Shown piece after piece: positions 11,891 to 23,403 of a stretch of 64,000 bases of DNA (positions within the stretch are counted from its first letter, which is position 1; each line of letters starts with the position of its first letter). Both the position numbers and the translations under genes were made by a program. Source of the stretch: Xylaria sp. FL1777 (lineage: Eukaryota > Ascomycota > Sordariomycetes > Xylariales > Xylariaceae). The notes under the pieces were generated by a model. It was not told the DNA's origin. It saw nothing but the letters and a program-made list of their open reading frames with translations, and made no database searches. The stretch spans positions 1 through 64,000 of the forward strand of contig MU400687.1 of the NCBI GenBank assembly GCA_022578965.1. The letters run 5' to 3'.

Positions 11891-12394
11891 TGCGTTTGGT
11901 TAATGACAATTTATAGGTTTGGAGCTATCTATCTAGTCAATGACAAGATGTTACAAACAGGCGCAATTAGTGATAAATGATCATACTACTATATGCGCAT
12001 CTTCTCTTCGTCTTAGAACTTTTGATCTTGATTTTTATGTTGTTTCCCATCTTGTGTTTTCCAGATGTCCCCTCATTCCGCACAGAACTGAAGAATGCCT
12101 CGGCTAAAACCAATTGGGGGTTGGGCCTTTGCAGATGCTGAGGAGCGTAGTTGGGGGGCTGAATTGGAATAAAGTTTTCTTCAATTCAGCCGGGTGAGGA
12201 TTACCAACCGCTCGGATCTCGAATCATTATATTCGTAGCCGTCTATATTGTTGTTGTTTGCTGACTATCAGCTGACTCATACAGTTCTTGGAGTTGCTCT
12301 GCCCTACAAGCCAATTGAACAAGTTATTGATTTTTCTCCTCCATTAGTAAAATCTCTCTCATCCTGAGTCATTCGTTATACCATAACCTGATTT
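11891..12394. other. Intergenic
   Basis: This is the upstream flank of the secreted propeller-like gene and the 3' flank of the isochorismatase-like gene, both on the minus strand. No further feature can be supported. Confidence 0.45.
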
Positions 12395-13777
12395 TTAGAT
12401 AGAGGCAGTGTCATCAGTTGTCCCTAAGAAGGACAGTTTGTCATCTTCTGTGTTTAGTTCAACGCCGCTGCAAAAGCTCTTGCTATCCGTCACGAAACCA
12501 TAGCTTCTCTGTGTAGAGAGTTAGCAGAAATGCCTATAAGAGATAGATGTACAGTCCAAAGATTATCGATAGGTATAAATAGCAAAGCGAAGTAAAGAAG
12601 AGATCGTGAAAATACTTGCCGATACATTCCAAGTAGTAGCCTCTTTCCCACCAGGCGTCTTCGTCGCGCAGCAGTCCTCCAGCATCACACAATCAAAGCC
12701 GCGATTGTAGGCATCGACGAGTGTCCCCAAGACACATTGGTCTGTATTGACACCGGCGAACAGTAGAGTGACAAATTCGCCATTAGTTGCTTTATATAAT
12801 GGTGTCTCATCCGTCCACATACCGGACATTCGGTTCTTGCTGCAGAAAATATCCCGCGTCGCATCACTAACTTGGAGAAGGGGTTCGTAGAGCTCCGCGT
12901 TCCACGATTTAGCCACTGCAATATCCGGCGTCAGTAATTTGACTCCCTATGAGTGTTCTTTCGAGAATATTATAAGCACTTGAATCATGGTAATAGATCA
13001 AATGGTGATCTTTTATTTTAGCGAGAAAGAAAGGGAAAAAAGCGGGGGAGGTGGTACTTGAGGGGAAAACTTGAGAGATACACACTGAGGAGTCTGCCTC
13101 GGTCAGAGCTCATGTCTGAGCCCAGACCTTGTCGCGATTGTCCTATCCCTTCTCTCATTTTGCCGTCCTCGTCATCAATAAGTTGACTGGAGAAACTCCG
13201 CTGGACGGCAGGGGGCATGTTGAGGAGGTCTCGTTCCGTTAAGCCCCAGTTCAGCCAGATGATCTAGACGGAATGATAATTAGGTAAGCCCGCTCCGTGT
13301 AAGTCCAGATCTGTGATATATATATCTTTATCCTTCCTAGTTTTCCTTTTTGGCAAATATAGAAAGTTCGTTATGGCGGTACAACTGCGTTCCCTTCCGG
13401 GATAGATCTTTTCTTGGGGTGGGAAGATTGAAAGCCGCAGCGTCGAAAAAATAGGAACGCAAAGAAACATGATTTTCTGCATTTCATACCTGAATCCCGA
13501 GCTTTCTGCATTTAGCGATAACTTTAACAATGCGCTCAGCCGCCTCACGACCCTCTGGATAGTCATTGCACTGAGGATGCAAAAAGAAGTTCTGCATGTC
13601 CACAATGACCAAAGCTGTTATCTGCGATCCTATGAGGACAGTCGTATCTGGTCGGCCTTGGGTTGTATCAAAGGAGAAAAACGGTGCCAGCGCATCGCGA
13701 CTGATGTCGTACAATTTCTTATCCTTATGATATGCCCACTCATTCTGGAAACCTCCAAAAGTTAGGGGAGAAGTCAT
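12395..13777 (-). CDS. Isochorismatase-family cysteine hydrolase
   Basis: The model has four exons on the minus strand, 13777-13490, 13263-13086, 12915-12620 and 12508-12395, giving 291 aa. The catalytic triad of the isochorismatase-like hydrolase superfamily can be placed: Asp60 in TALVIVDMQNFF, Lys182 in FCSKNRMSGMW and Cys216 in GVNTDQCVLGT, where the V-N pair is the usual cis-peptide position. GLGSDM and GRLLMAKSWNAELY are further family blocks. No signal peptide is visible, so it is probably cytosolic. The third intron (12619-12509) appears to use a GC donor (GCAAGT). That choice restores SYGFVTDSKSF, the C-terminal motif usual in fungal members. Related proteins hydrolyse amide or vinyl-ether bonds (nicotinamidase, isochorismatase, N-carbamoyl hydrolases); the substrate cannot be told from sequence. 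Confidence 0.9.
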
Positions 13778-14309
13778 CGTAGGTCACGCCTCGTCGTTGT
13801 GGAGCGAAGATAAAATGGTGTTTAGATGGTAGGTTGGACTCCTTGTAGACATGCCAAGCGACATAAGCGATGGTCGGGACTCAGCACATGAGGGGCACTG
13901 CTGGTAGATTGGAAGATAAGTGGCGGTGAACGGCACCTCCATTACCTTACCAGTATGTACTTACATATACGCTCTCCATAGGCCCGGAGTTGGAGTCACT
14001 TGCCATAGGTAATGTCTCTTGGGTTTCACGTATTCCCTACTTCATCCAGTGATCCCTTGAGAGACCTCAAGCAATCTTATCTTAATTGATATCAATTATC
14101 ACCAATGTCGTGTCTTTTGTGGCTGTCCACTCTATCCAAGTCATTGTGCGACTCCAACCCCTATCATTTGATTTCTCACTTAATTACTCCCCTCTGCACT
14201 GCCCGAGCTCTTAGAATTACAAGTTTTTTGCTCTTTATTTTGGCCGGTCATACTGTGACCACTAAGGAAATTAGAGCTCCCTTGCCCAAATTGTGTTAAT
14301 ACGCCGTCG
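13778..14309. other. Intergenic
   Basis: This is the promoter flank of the isochorismatase-like gene and the 3' side of the RTA1 gene. A short reading frame at 14105-14299 has no recognisable content. Confidence 0.45.
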
Positions 14310-15247
14310 CTATCCATTATACAATAGTCTGCTACCAGACTTTTCTCTCAGGGCGAAGAGGCGACCATGGCGTACAAGCCTTCCAGGATGGAGTACTAGA
14401 TAAGTCGCCATGACCAACCACATCGGCGTAGCGTCGAAAACGTAAATGAAGGCCTCGTGAGATATGACGGTCCCACCCTCACCCTGGAGGTACTCAACCG
14501 TCCGAACAATACTTCGAATGATTATAAGTAGCGTGACGACTATGATGGCCCTGAAGTGATTCTTCCAGTTGACGGAGGGATCTCTAAGTATGACATGTGT
14601 AGGTCCGTGTTTGATACGGCGTTTGACGAGCCAAGTTATGAAGATGAAGATAGTCAGGGCTCCAAGTTGAGCCAACAAGCCACCTAGTACGACCTTCTTA
14701 CTCAATTCAATAGCAGATGGATCACCCGAAGCAGGAAGAACGGACCCAGCGAGCTGTGTTGCGAGGGTACCCACGTCGATGATGACGTATAACGTCGTTA
14801 ACAGCCTGGAACTGAGCGGCATGTAGCTGCGAGCGCCCACGGCTATCGTGATACGTCCGAGTGTCATGTATATCGTGGCGGAGAGTAGCGGAGGCGACGC
14901 GAGGAGTAACAGGTTTTGGAGGATCCAAGGGCCGACCTTGTCAGGGGCGTCGTGTGATAAGGCGCGACCATAGTAGCCGAATAGTTCAGCTGTATAAGGG
15001 AGCAAGTGAGTCTTTGAACACCCAAGGTTGATAAAAAGTAAACTTAATAAGGCTTACCAATGCCACCAAGTATAAAAGGGATGAAGGACCATGCTCGAAG
15101 GTAGAAAAGATAGATGATATGTCCGAGAGTTGCAAGCCCAAATAATGCTACGAAAGCGAATGCTGCTTGTTGATTTGGCCGGTACTCGTAAAAGACAACG
15201 ACCATTGTCCCGTTCACCACGGGGCCAAATGGACCTTCGTCGGCCAT
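14310..15247 (-). CDS. RTA1-like seven-transmembrane protein
   Basis: Two exons on the minus strand, 15247-15058 and 14989-14310, give 289 aa. The donor is GTAAGC and the acceptor TTATACAG, and the join restores GGIAELFGYYGRAL, the typical E-x(3)-GY-x-R block of the RTA1/Rsb1 family. About seven hydrophobic spans can be counted, beginning with AAFAFVALFGLATLGHIIYL and including LLASPPLLSATIYMTLGRI and IIVVTLLIIIRSIVRTVEY. The last loop has the family-typical HEAFIYVFDATPMWLVM. RTA1-family proteins sit in the plasma membrane and are linked to resistance to toxic lipophilic compounds (7-aminocholesterol) or to sphingoid-base export. The gene is transcribed divergently from a Zn2Cys6 regulator 602 bp away, which could control it (inference). 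Confidence 0.92.
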
Positions 15248-15849
15248 CTTTCTGCGAGATACTTGGATTTTCTTCCTCCAGCGACGTTTAAGCTACGACA
15301 CAATGTCGTTTTCAAATATCAAAGACGGCAGATAAAGTTGATACGAGATGAAATTTACGAAAGAAAATTGGCCTTCGCCGTGAACTAATACAGCCCTGGG
15401 GCTACGGGGTTAAATATTCTCATAGATATACTGTTTATATATATGCACTGCCTCAACGCAAGCATATACCTGCAACCTTGCGACGCACGTTTATCTGGGT
15501 GTTGATCACCGAACTCTCGCCGTAGCTGGCGTGGTAGAGTCTCTTTCAACTCTGGATTCGGAAACTAAAGCGGTAGTGGCGCGACGGTTTTTTCGTATCT
15601 GAAAGCGAAAAAAACGTGAGCCAATCAATCGTCTTGGCGAATCTAGTTTTGGTAATTATCTATGGGGTAGGCAGGGTTATGAAATAGAGATGCCTACTTA
15701 CGCGTATTCACCAGAGCATACGATTCATGCTAGAAAACGATATGCTATAGTCTACTTAATGTAAGGGTCTACAAAATGACCCCGTTTTCCAACATAGAAG
15801 TCTTGAATGCGAATTTTTCGTATTCTCCTACCGTGTCATCCTAACTCTC
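15248..15849. promoter_or_regulatory. Divergent promoter between RTA1-like gene and Zn2Cys6 regulator
   Basis: These 602 bp separate two divergent start codons. CGG triplets, the half-site of most Zn2Cys6 proteins, occur at about 15559, 15571 and 15585 in the same orientation. They are suggestive, but triplets are frequent by chance. No TATA box stands out. Confidence 0.4.
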
Positions 15850-17250
15850 ATGCCGGACGGAAAGGCAGCTGGCAAGGCCACGAGGCAACCTCATCGAAAA
15901 TCGAGAAATGGGTGCATAAATTGCAAACGCCGCAAGGTGAAGGTAGCCATCTCGGAGAATTAAATCACTAGTGTTGCTGAATGAGCCTATACTGACAGGC
16001 CATTGCAGTGCGATGAATTACGGCCACAATGCGCAAGATGTTTCCTATTTGGTCAGCGCTGCATGTTTGCCGGCGACTCTACGAGTTCTGCGTTGTCAGG
16101 CCCTGAGTCGTTGTTACTCGCCCCTGTTGGCGACCCATCTCGACCTCGGGGTCGTGGCCGGCCACGAAGGAACTGGGCCGTAGAGTTAGGGGTGTCGGCG
16201 TGCCAGGAGACAACTCCGCCGTCTGGATCTGCTACACCGGAGCCGAGCACGCACGCTTCTACGGGGAACAGCCTGAATATTGACGAAGCTGAACTTTTAC
16301 TACACTTCACACAAGTCACTGCTCACTCATTGGCAGGAGACACGGCAGACAATAATCCCATGCCGCGATTCTGGTCTTACAACCTCCCTCGAATTGGCCT
16401 AACCCACCATTTCGTTCTGCGTTTGGCTTATGCGCTCGCAGCATATCACATAGCATACGATAATATCGCCAACGACTCTAAGAGGCTGAAGTACGGAGAA
16501 ATGGCCGAGTACCATGCATCATTAGGTTTGCGTCAATTTACTTCAATGCTAACTTGCATCGATAAAGATAATTGCGGCACCGCATACATCGCAGCGACGC
16601 TGGTGTGCTATTGTACCTTCGCCGCTGGGCCAAGGGGTCCCAGTGATCTTCTCGTATGCGACTTGGAAACTCCGTACGATGCGGGATGGCTCCCGCTGAT
16701 CTATGGCGTGCGGTTGATTCGCGAGAAATTCACCGAAGATATGCTCTTCGTCGGACTGATGGAGCCGTTTATGGCAAAGAACTTCGAACAGGACGATAAG
16801 GTGTTGTCGATGGAGCCCCGACGAGCGAGATGCCATCAAGAAGGCTTCAGACGGTTGGATTGGGAGGAGCCGTTGAAGAAACTCCGGGAGTTCGTAGCTT
16901 CTCAGGCATCTGAGTGGGCTGGGCCCTGTCTCCGTGGGCTCGATGGTATGATACTTATTTACGAGGCCATGTTCGGTGATAGAGATGCGACTTACCATGG
17001 GCCGTCGGAGAATCAATTCATTTTCGGATGGTTATATCGGCTGGAGAAAGGGTTCGTTAGCTCCTTACGGCAGAAGAATTCGTGCGCGCTGGTTATATTG
17101 GCATACTACGCTGTATTGCTTGGGACAGAGACTCCATGGTATATGGATGGGTGGGCAAGTCATCTCTTGAAGACGGTAAGAGGCCTTGTAAAGGATGACT
17201 ATTCTATATGGCTCCACTGGCCGACTGAGTCGTTGCCACAGAGGATGTGA
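15850..17250 (+). CDS. Zn2Cys6 fungal transcription factor
   Basis: Two exons, 15850-15942 and 16009-17250, give 444 aa. The intron splits the zinc cluster; joining restores Cys22-x2-Cys25-x6-Cys32-x6-Cys39-x2-Cys42-x6-Cys49 (GCINCKRRKVKCDE then QCARC), a perfect Gal4-type Zn2Cys6 DNA-binding domain. A basic stretch precedes the cluster. A short low-complexity linker follows (about 60-105). The rest has the loosely conserved helical region of fungal C6 regulators, with LLHFTQVTAHSLAGD and LAYALAAYHIAYDN as the start of the usual activation/regulatory domain. The protein should act in the nucleus as a sequence-specific regulator. Its divergent neighbour, the RTA1-like exporter, is the most obvious candidate target. 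Confidence 0.93.
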
Positions 17251-19290
17251 TGAAAATACTTAAATCGGCAGAAGTCTCTCTCTGGTGGCTTCAAAGTGTC
17301 GGCCATGTCCTTAATCTACCGAATGGGCGCTTTTCCATGTTCAGATAGTGCAGAAGCATCCAGCATTATATAAGACTTGGCATGCTACGAGTTGCGCTTT
17401 GACCGACAACCCACTGCTGATGCTTCGAAAGTTTCGTTTTCGAGTCGAAAGTCCGCGCGCTATCAAAGACCGACAACGGTGTATGTGATGGATGATTGCT
17501 GAAAGCTAACCGCCCGGCCCATTCAATTGGCCTCTCCTCCTTCTAAGTAATGCCACCGTAGAAAACACTTACCTATGCGCATGGGACTACTACATAACGT
17601 AACTCGATGCGGCAACTTGCTCGTGCGTTCAACGTGGTAATATTTTAGCGATGGGATGCCTTTACGGACCACCTAGCCGAGGAACCTAGTGAGGGCATCG
17701 TAAGATGACAGAAGAGAAGAGATCTGCACCAGTCGGGTGTTGTCATTTGAGATCCAAGGTCAGATCAAACTGTCAAGGTTGCGGAATCGTCTCAAGGACC
17801 CCTTGTAAGGAGGCGTTTTATAGTCTGCCGCCTGCGAGATTGTGCAGGACGTACGCTACAAGGGCTCTGGTAAGATGACCGGCCCCCTGCCAGCCCCAAC
17901 TCGTGGGATGCCTAGCGAGAACAGGCTTAATCTACGCAGTAAGTGGCTTGGAAAACCTATACAACACACTGCTAACATAGGGGTACCACTAGATTACTTA
18001 GAGATCTACCATGGATATTATCAGTTTACCAGTGTACGGGAACACATCCAATATAATAACGTGGACCAATACACTTACATTCCGGGGTAGACAAATAAAT
18101 AATAGGTCGAAGATGATCTCGTTCTGTATACCATCTGGGTATAGCGTGTAATGACTGTAAAGTAGACCCTCTTTATTACCCCTTCTCCACGGTTCTGTCT
18201 ATAGCTAGGCTTGACATGGGTCCAGAATCCTTGGAATATCCTCTATTTGGCTACGTAATGTTACACTAGGTATGCAAATGCTCGCTTGCGTTCTTTCAGT
18301 TCTTCGGATTCCTGATTATTCAGAGATCTCTGCTTACCAGGTATGCAAGGCTAATCATTCCAATATTGCATGGTTCGTGTACGCATTTGCGGAAAGTTCA
18401 TCGTCAGTTCGTCACACTGAACTCACCGCAAACGTGACGACGAACAAGTCTATAGTATCACCATATTTGGTGAAAAAGCCTTCTTGTAGGTACTGTATCT
18501 TCCTCGACTCCTTTGCAGAGCCTCATCAAGCTCGCGCAAGGATGAAAGTCAGTAATCCTTGTTTGCCTTATGTGGAATAGGTAGGGGCCAGACCCTGACA
18601 CAGATCCATATCATTTACGCGGATAGAGAAACAAGGACGAGATGACCAACTGGCGAAGACAAACGGATTATCGGGATCTTTACCGAAGCCCAAAGAGAAG
18701 AGGCGCTTAAGACCGTGGTCCTGGGTTTCGCGCCTGGCCAACAACCCCTGCAACACATCCATGACCATTGCGAGACAGAATGGGGCCAAGGTCATCGACC
18801 GTCTCAATACCAGGTCACCTTCTCTCTAAGCAGAGCGACCCTCAAGGCACTTCCAGGTGTAAAGCAGCAACATGAGACGAACTTTGGGATTTGCGTTTTC
18901 TACCAGCCCCCATAACCTCGTCTCATATCGCTACTGGTATGATCGACACATGGGACCTCGCTGGCGCCTACCATCAGATGACTGAGACACAGTGACGATG
19001 GTCCTCGTAATCTGACGTGCCGTCTCGTTGCGCTGTGTATATATCTACCACCTCGCCGGCTGAGTATATGCGCTTTTCTATTCTTCAACTCAGTCTTCGT
19101 TCTCTCTTTGCATTTCAGCTCCTTTCTATTCTCTACACGGTTCTGTGAACTATTCAGTTCTTGTCGTTCTTTATCGGACACTCTTTCTTCGCATACACCG
19201 CCAGCCGGTTTACAAGACTTTCGCTTCTCGGATAGATTCCGTAGCATTTGTATATTGTCACCTACAGTATCATATTAACGAAACGACGCT
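17251..19290. other. Intergenic, about 2 kb
   Basis: Reading frames at 17842-18090, 18272-18580, 18568-18807 and 18900-19247 are short, have no recognisable domains and show no splice partners. A TATATAT at 19038-19044 lies about 250 nt upstream of the secreted Ala/Thr-rich gene and could be its TATA element, which would mean a 5' leader of about 200 nt. Confidence 0.45.
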
Positions 19291-20409
19291 ATGTATGCTC
19301 AAGTCGCTTTCACCTCCGTCCTCCTGGCTGTCGCCGAGGCCCGTTTCTCTCAGGAACAGATCCCCGTCGCCGCCATCTCAGCTTTGAGCAACTTTGGCCA
19401 GCCGGGCGAGGCCCCTACGCTGGCTGGTGCGGTTCCCGGTGTCCTCCTCGCCGCTGCTGACCCCTGTGCCAAGCTCTCCCTTGCTGACCAGATCGTGTCC
19501 ACACTTGGTGACGACCCCCAGGTCATCACGGCGGCACAGCAGCTCGTGGCCGCTGAGCAGAACTTCAACCCCTTCGTCGTCAGCGTCCCCAATATCTGTG
19601 GCGATGCCTCCCTCCCCGCCACCGATTCGCTTCGCGGCATCGTCCCCCTCGTTGATCCCGCTGTTGTCGGCTCTGATGCCGAGAACGCCAACTCGGCGAG
19701 CTCGCTCCAGTCTCCCTTCGACGCCACCGGCCTTAGCGTGGCAGATGTCATGATCGCCCAGGGCTTTTCCAACTTCACCGTCAATGGAGCCGCCGCCGGT
19801 GGTGCTAGCGGCAACGCAGGCAGCGGCAGCGATGCCGGCGCCACTGCTACTACCACAGCTGCTGCTGCCACCACTACCACTGCCACTCCCGTCTTCACTT
19901 GCGGCGGTTCTAAAACTACCTCTGCCGCCGCCACAACCACTACGGCTGCCGCCTCTTCTGGGAACGCCGCCAACTCTACAGACAGTGGCGCTGTAGCAGC
20001 CGGCGCCGGAGCCGTCTCTGACCCCGTAACAGGAACCTTCCTCGGTTTCCAGGCCTCGTCTCTCGGCCTCGACTTCGGTACTTGCACGCCGACTGTCAAG
20101 TTTGAGGAGTCACTGAACGGACGCAAGGCCGGCGAGTTCACGTTCCAGGCCCAAGATCCCGTCGTTAACAAGGGTCAGCAGGAGGCGCTGAACCCTGCCA
20201 TCATCTTCAACCGCATCTGTGACCAGCTGATCAACGTCTGCGGTGCCGCAGATGATGCACACACCGCTTGCAAAGACGCCCAGGCCTCCCTGGGCACGGC
20301 TGCCAAGGATTCCTCGACTGCCGATGCATGGAACACTGCTCTTGGCTTCGCGGGCACCAATATCAACCCCGACAACGCTCCCCAGACTGGTCTTGTTGGC
20401 CACACCTAG
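19291..20409 (+). CDS. Secreted Ala/Thr-rich protein, probably cell-wall associated
   Basis: A single exon of 372 aa with an N-terminal signal peptide (MYAQVAFTSVLLAVAEA, cleavage expected before RFSQ). Two folded parts can be seen. The N-terminal one (about 18-165) contains DPCAKLSLADQIVSTLGDD and FVVSVPNICGDASLP; the C-terminal one (about 255-372) contains LGLDFGTCTPTVKFEESLNG and IFNRICDQLINVCGAADD. Between them lies a Thr/Ala/Gly/Ser-rich linker (about 170-245) typical of O-mannosylated wall proteins. The codons are strongly C/G-ending, which in fungi often marks high expression. No GPI-signal-like C-terminal hydrophobic tail is present. I recognise the general type as conserved in ascomycetes but know no defined biochemical role. 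Confidence 0.85.
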   Translation: MYAQVAFTSVLLAVAEARFSQEQIPVAAISALSNFGQPGEAPTLAGAVPGVLLAAADPCAKLSLADQIVSTLGDDPQVITAAQQLVAAEQNFNPFVVSVPNICGDASLPATDSLRGIVPLVDPAVVGSDAENANSASSLQSPFDATGLSVADVMIAQGFSNFTVNGAAAGGASGNAGSGSDAGATATTTAAAATTTTATPVFTCGGSKTTSAAATTTTAAASSGNAANSTDSGAVAAGAGAVSDPVTGTFLGFQASSLGLDFGTCTPTVKFEESLNGRKAGEFTFQAQDPVVNKGQQEALNPAIIFNRICDQLINVCGAADDAHTACKDAQASLGTAAKDSSTADAWNTALGFAGTNINPDNAPQTGLVGHT

Positions 20410-21042
20410 GCAGTCCGATTTCGGTTGTTAGAGAGGGTGTGGTTGGAGAATTATGTGGACGAGCTTTGATGATATATTGTAAAGGGGGTTGTTTGCTAGT
20501 ATCGCTTATTCCCAACAGGCATAGCGAGGGGCGTTTGGGGCTTTAGCATAAGAAATAACAATATCTACGTTTCTCTCGAGACTTACATGATATATGAGAA
20601 GTGTGTGAACGTTGTGAAGATCGTAGTCCAGTAAAAGAGGTCTTATAAACTAGTTCATCACCCCTACCAGTGAGTGTGACACTCTTGTGAACTTGAAATC
20701 CCATAGAAACCCCCAAATATTAGTGCCATTGATAACGCCGCTACAGCAAAGACATCAAATCAAGTATTCTGAAATAAAGGTATGAAAGGAGCTCTTATGA
20801 TAATTACGTCTATGGTCTATCCAAGCAATATAAAAGGGACATACGTCTCCACTTCCCGTCGCCATCCCCATCACCATCCATCCCCATCCAATTCCCATTA
20901 ACGATTAAAGAACAACAACTCCCTATGCAAACTCAGACCCAAATCCAAGTATATAAATACACGATATCGAATGCATAACCTCCCCAATTAGACTCCCCAA
21001 ACCAAAGCCAAGATAAAGAAAGAAAAAAAAACGCAAACCCGC
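20410..21042. other. Intergenic between convergent genes
   Basis: This is 3' flanking sequence of two convergent genes. No further feature is seen. Confidence 0.45.
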
Positions 21043-22503
21043 TCACATATAAATAACCTGCCACCTCCCATCCTTCTCCCTCCCCTTCCCCTTCCCCTTC
21101 CCCTTCCCCTTAGCACTAGGCAGCGAATCCACAGGCAAGAACTCATGCTCATCACGATCGCCAAACCAAAACCTACACTCGCCATGTCCTCCCCCTCCCC
21201 CAGCAGCAGCAGCAGCAGCGGGAGTAGGGTCATCCCGATACGCAACACCAATGCACTCGCGCAAGACCCCCAGCCGACCCGCCATGTCGACGACCTGGCG
21301 CTCGCAGGACGCAAGGCACTCGCGGTGGCCCCCGGAGTCGACGGTGCCGCGGTGCTCGTCGAAGGCCGGGAAGGCCGGCTGCGGGCCCTCGGGCACGTCC
21401 ACGTCGCAGCGCACGCGGAACTCGTGCACCAGCTGCTGCCTCTCCCTGCCTAGCCCGCTCAATCCGCCCAACAGCCCGTTTAGGAGCTCGTCGAGGAACG
21501 GCCCGAGGCCGAGGAGGCCGAGGTATTTCGAGAAGAAGTGCGGGTCTAGCCCCGTTAGTGTTGAGACGTCGATGCTGGTGTACGACGAGTTGCAGACGCT
21601 GGTGTCTGTCGGTGTGGGTGTTGGGGCTGGTTGCTGTGGCCGCTGGGGCGTCGGGGATGGACTTGGACTTGGACTTGGGCTTGGACTTGGTGGTACCGGC
21701 GGTGGTGCTGGTGGGTTGTGAGGATGGTTGGGCCGTGGTGGTGGCGGAGGCGGGAGAAGTGAGCTGGTGACAACTCTGGTGATCGTTGAGATAGTGGGCT
21801 TGCTTGGCTGTGTAGGTGGAGGCGAAGACGGGAGAGGAGGACTCGGATTGCTAGTACTGCCCGTCGATGAAGGAGTGGATGATGAAGACAACCACGACGA
21901 GGACGATGACGATGATATTGACGATGATGATGGAGTACTGCTAGTAGGAGGCATCGGTACAGCCGGCTGCTCCTTGACAGGAATAGGGGTAGGCAAAGGG
22001 GTACCCTTCGCCGAATCGCTGGGCTTACACGAAGAAGAGACAGATTGTTTCGGCCCAGAATGCGACGGTTGATTTACAGTAGGCCGTGGCACCACAGGGT
22101 CCTCCTTAACAGAGACCTGAATAGACGGCGGGTCAGCCTCCGCGGGATGGTTCGGCTTAGGCGGAGTCTTCGTATCACCATGACCCATGGTGCCCGGATC
22201 TATGGGCCAACTAGTCGTCGTCCACCAAGACGGAGTCTGCCCCCCATTACCCGGGGACGAGGGCGGGCGTCGGTTCACGGGCGTATCCGGGTCTGCAGGC
22301 CAAGGCATGGGACTCGTAGGTGTGATGCATATAGAGTCAGGGCTGACGTCTTTTTCTTTGATGATGATCTCGATCGAACTACCACAGGCGTCCAGGCCTG
22401 GGCGAGCAGCTGGCATATCTATGACGCATGCGCCTGTGTTGGTGTTGAATTCCACCACCATCCGCGCTAGGGTGTGGGAGTGTCGGGGGGTTAGGCCTGC
22501 CAT
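21043..22503 (-). CDS. Proline/serine-rich protein with Cys-containing C-terminal domain, function unknown
   Basis: One open frame of 486 aa. The N-terminal part (about 1-75) is non-repetitive and includes MVVEFNTNTGACVIDMPAA. A long Pro/Ser/Thr-rich region follows (about 75-300), with runs such as SSSSISSSSSSSWLSSSS and a repeated PSPSPSPSPSPSP. The C-terminal part (about 300-470) is ordered again: VCNSSYTSIDVSTLTGLD, then Gly/Leu-rich helices, then ECLASCERQVVDM, LRECIGVAYRDD and GECRFWFGD. This Cys spacing resembles a degenerate PAN/Apple module (inference). The last residues are a (KG)n tract encoded by a CCCCTT-type hexamer repeat at about 21080-21115. No signal peptide is visible at this start; an upstream exon cannot be excluded. 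I do not recognise the gene. Confidence 0.6.
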   Translation of the reverse strand: MAGLTPRHSHTLARMVVEFNTNTGACVIDMPAARPGLDACGSSIEIIIKEKDVSPDSICITPTSPMPWPADPDTPVNRRPPSSPGNGGQTPSWWTTTSWPIDPGTMGHGDTKTPPKPNHPAEADPPSIQVSVKEDPVVPRPTVNQPSHSGPKQSVSSSCKPSDSAKGTPLPTPIPVKEQPAVPMPPTSSTPSSSSISSSSSSSWLSSSSTPSSTGSTSNPSPPLPSSPPPTQPSKPTISTITRVVTSSLLPPPPPPRPNHPHNPPAPPPVPPSPSPSPSPSPSPTPQRPQQPAPTPTPTDTSVCNSSYTSIDVSTLTGLDPHFFSKYLGLLGLGPFLDELLNGLLGGLSGLGRERQQLVHEFRVRCDVDVPEGPQPAFPAFDEHRGTVDSGGHRECLASCERQVVDMAGRLGVLRECIGVAYRDDPTPAAAAAAGGGGGHGECRFWFGDRDEHEFLPVDSLPSAKGKGKGKGKGREKDGRWQVIYM

Positions 22504-23403
22504 GTGTATAAAGTAAAAATAGAGCTGTTTTGATAAAAGTGGGAGAATTGAAAGTAAAGGTAATGATCCAGCGAGCTTAAGGCTCGACCTGATAGAGAAG
22601 GCAAACGCGCCCGCGAGATGGGAATAGTCTCGTGTTGATGGGCAGATGTAGATCGAGCAGAATGGGGAACCAGAAGCAGGCAGTTGTGAAGCTTCTTATA
22701 ACAACTCATGGTGGAAAGGGAACAATATTGATTTCAGGGACGACCAATATTGAAGCTATGGTCTCTAGCCCTAGCTATCGAATGAAGACCCCTTGATAGG
22801 TATCTAGGGCAAGGCATAGACTAACAGTTACCTTATTGAAACCTACGCACTGAGACTATTAGCAACTCTGACCCTTTTTGGTCTTCCCTGAGAAGGAGAT
22901 GTTACAACTATCATTTCGGAACCTTTGAGAGAATACGGAAGACGACGTGATAAGACGGGACTATAGGACTTACGCCTAATTATGTGAGCAAAACTGTTCC
23001 AAGACAATTGTCTCACGATGGTAACTAATCATACAACCCTTTTCAGCATAGGGACAAGTGAAGGGCACAAATTTGAGACTGGTGTATGCCAGGAATGTAC
23101 AAGTGATGATGGATTCAATTCGTCTGGTGGCCAGTCAAGTGATATTAGGCCTCCTCGACTGCCTAGCTCATGTGTAAAACGGCGCAGTCACCGATACGAA
23201 GCAAGCCAACAACTCCATAATGTGCTCATTGAGACCGATACACCGCGCCCAACCTATCATATGCTATGTGTTCCCAATCAGCAGCCTTGAAACTGCACAG
23301 CTGCGTCAAACTCCAGTTAACCGTATTGTCACATCTTGCACAATTCAAATTTGTGCAAGATATACCTATACACGAATCTTAGATAAAAGGGTTACAGCGC
23401 GGT
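22504..23403. other. Intergenic
   Basis: This contains the upstream flank of the proline-rich gene and the 3' flank of the kinase gene. A short frame at 23018-23290 lacks recognisable content. Confidence 0.45.

Noticed and set aside
10363..17250. A secondary-metabolite cluster made of the propeller-like protein, hydrolase, RTA1 protein and Zn2Cys6 regulator
   Set aside because: No backbone enzyme (PKS, NRPS, terpene synthase, DMATS) or P450 is present, so the neighbourhood does not support a cluster.
19350..20171. 273-aa frame antisense to the secreted Ala/Thr-rich gene
   Set aside because: It mirrors the C/G-ending codons of the sense gene; the sense frame has a signal peptide and an ordered composition.
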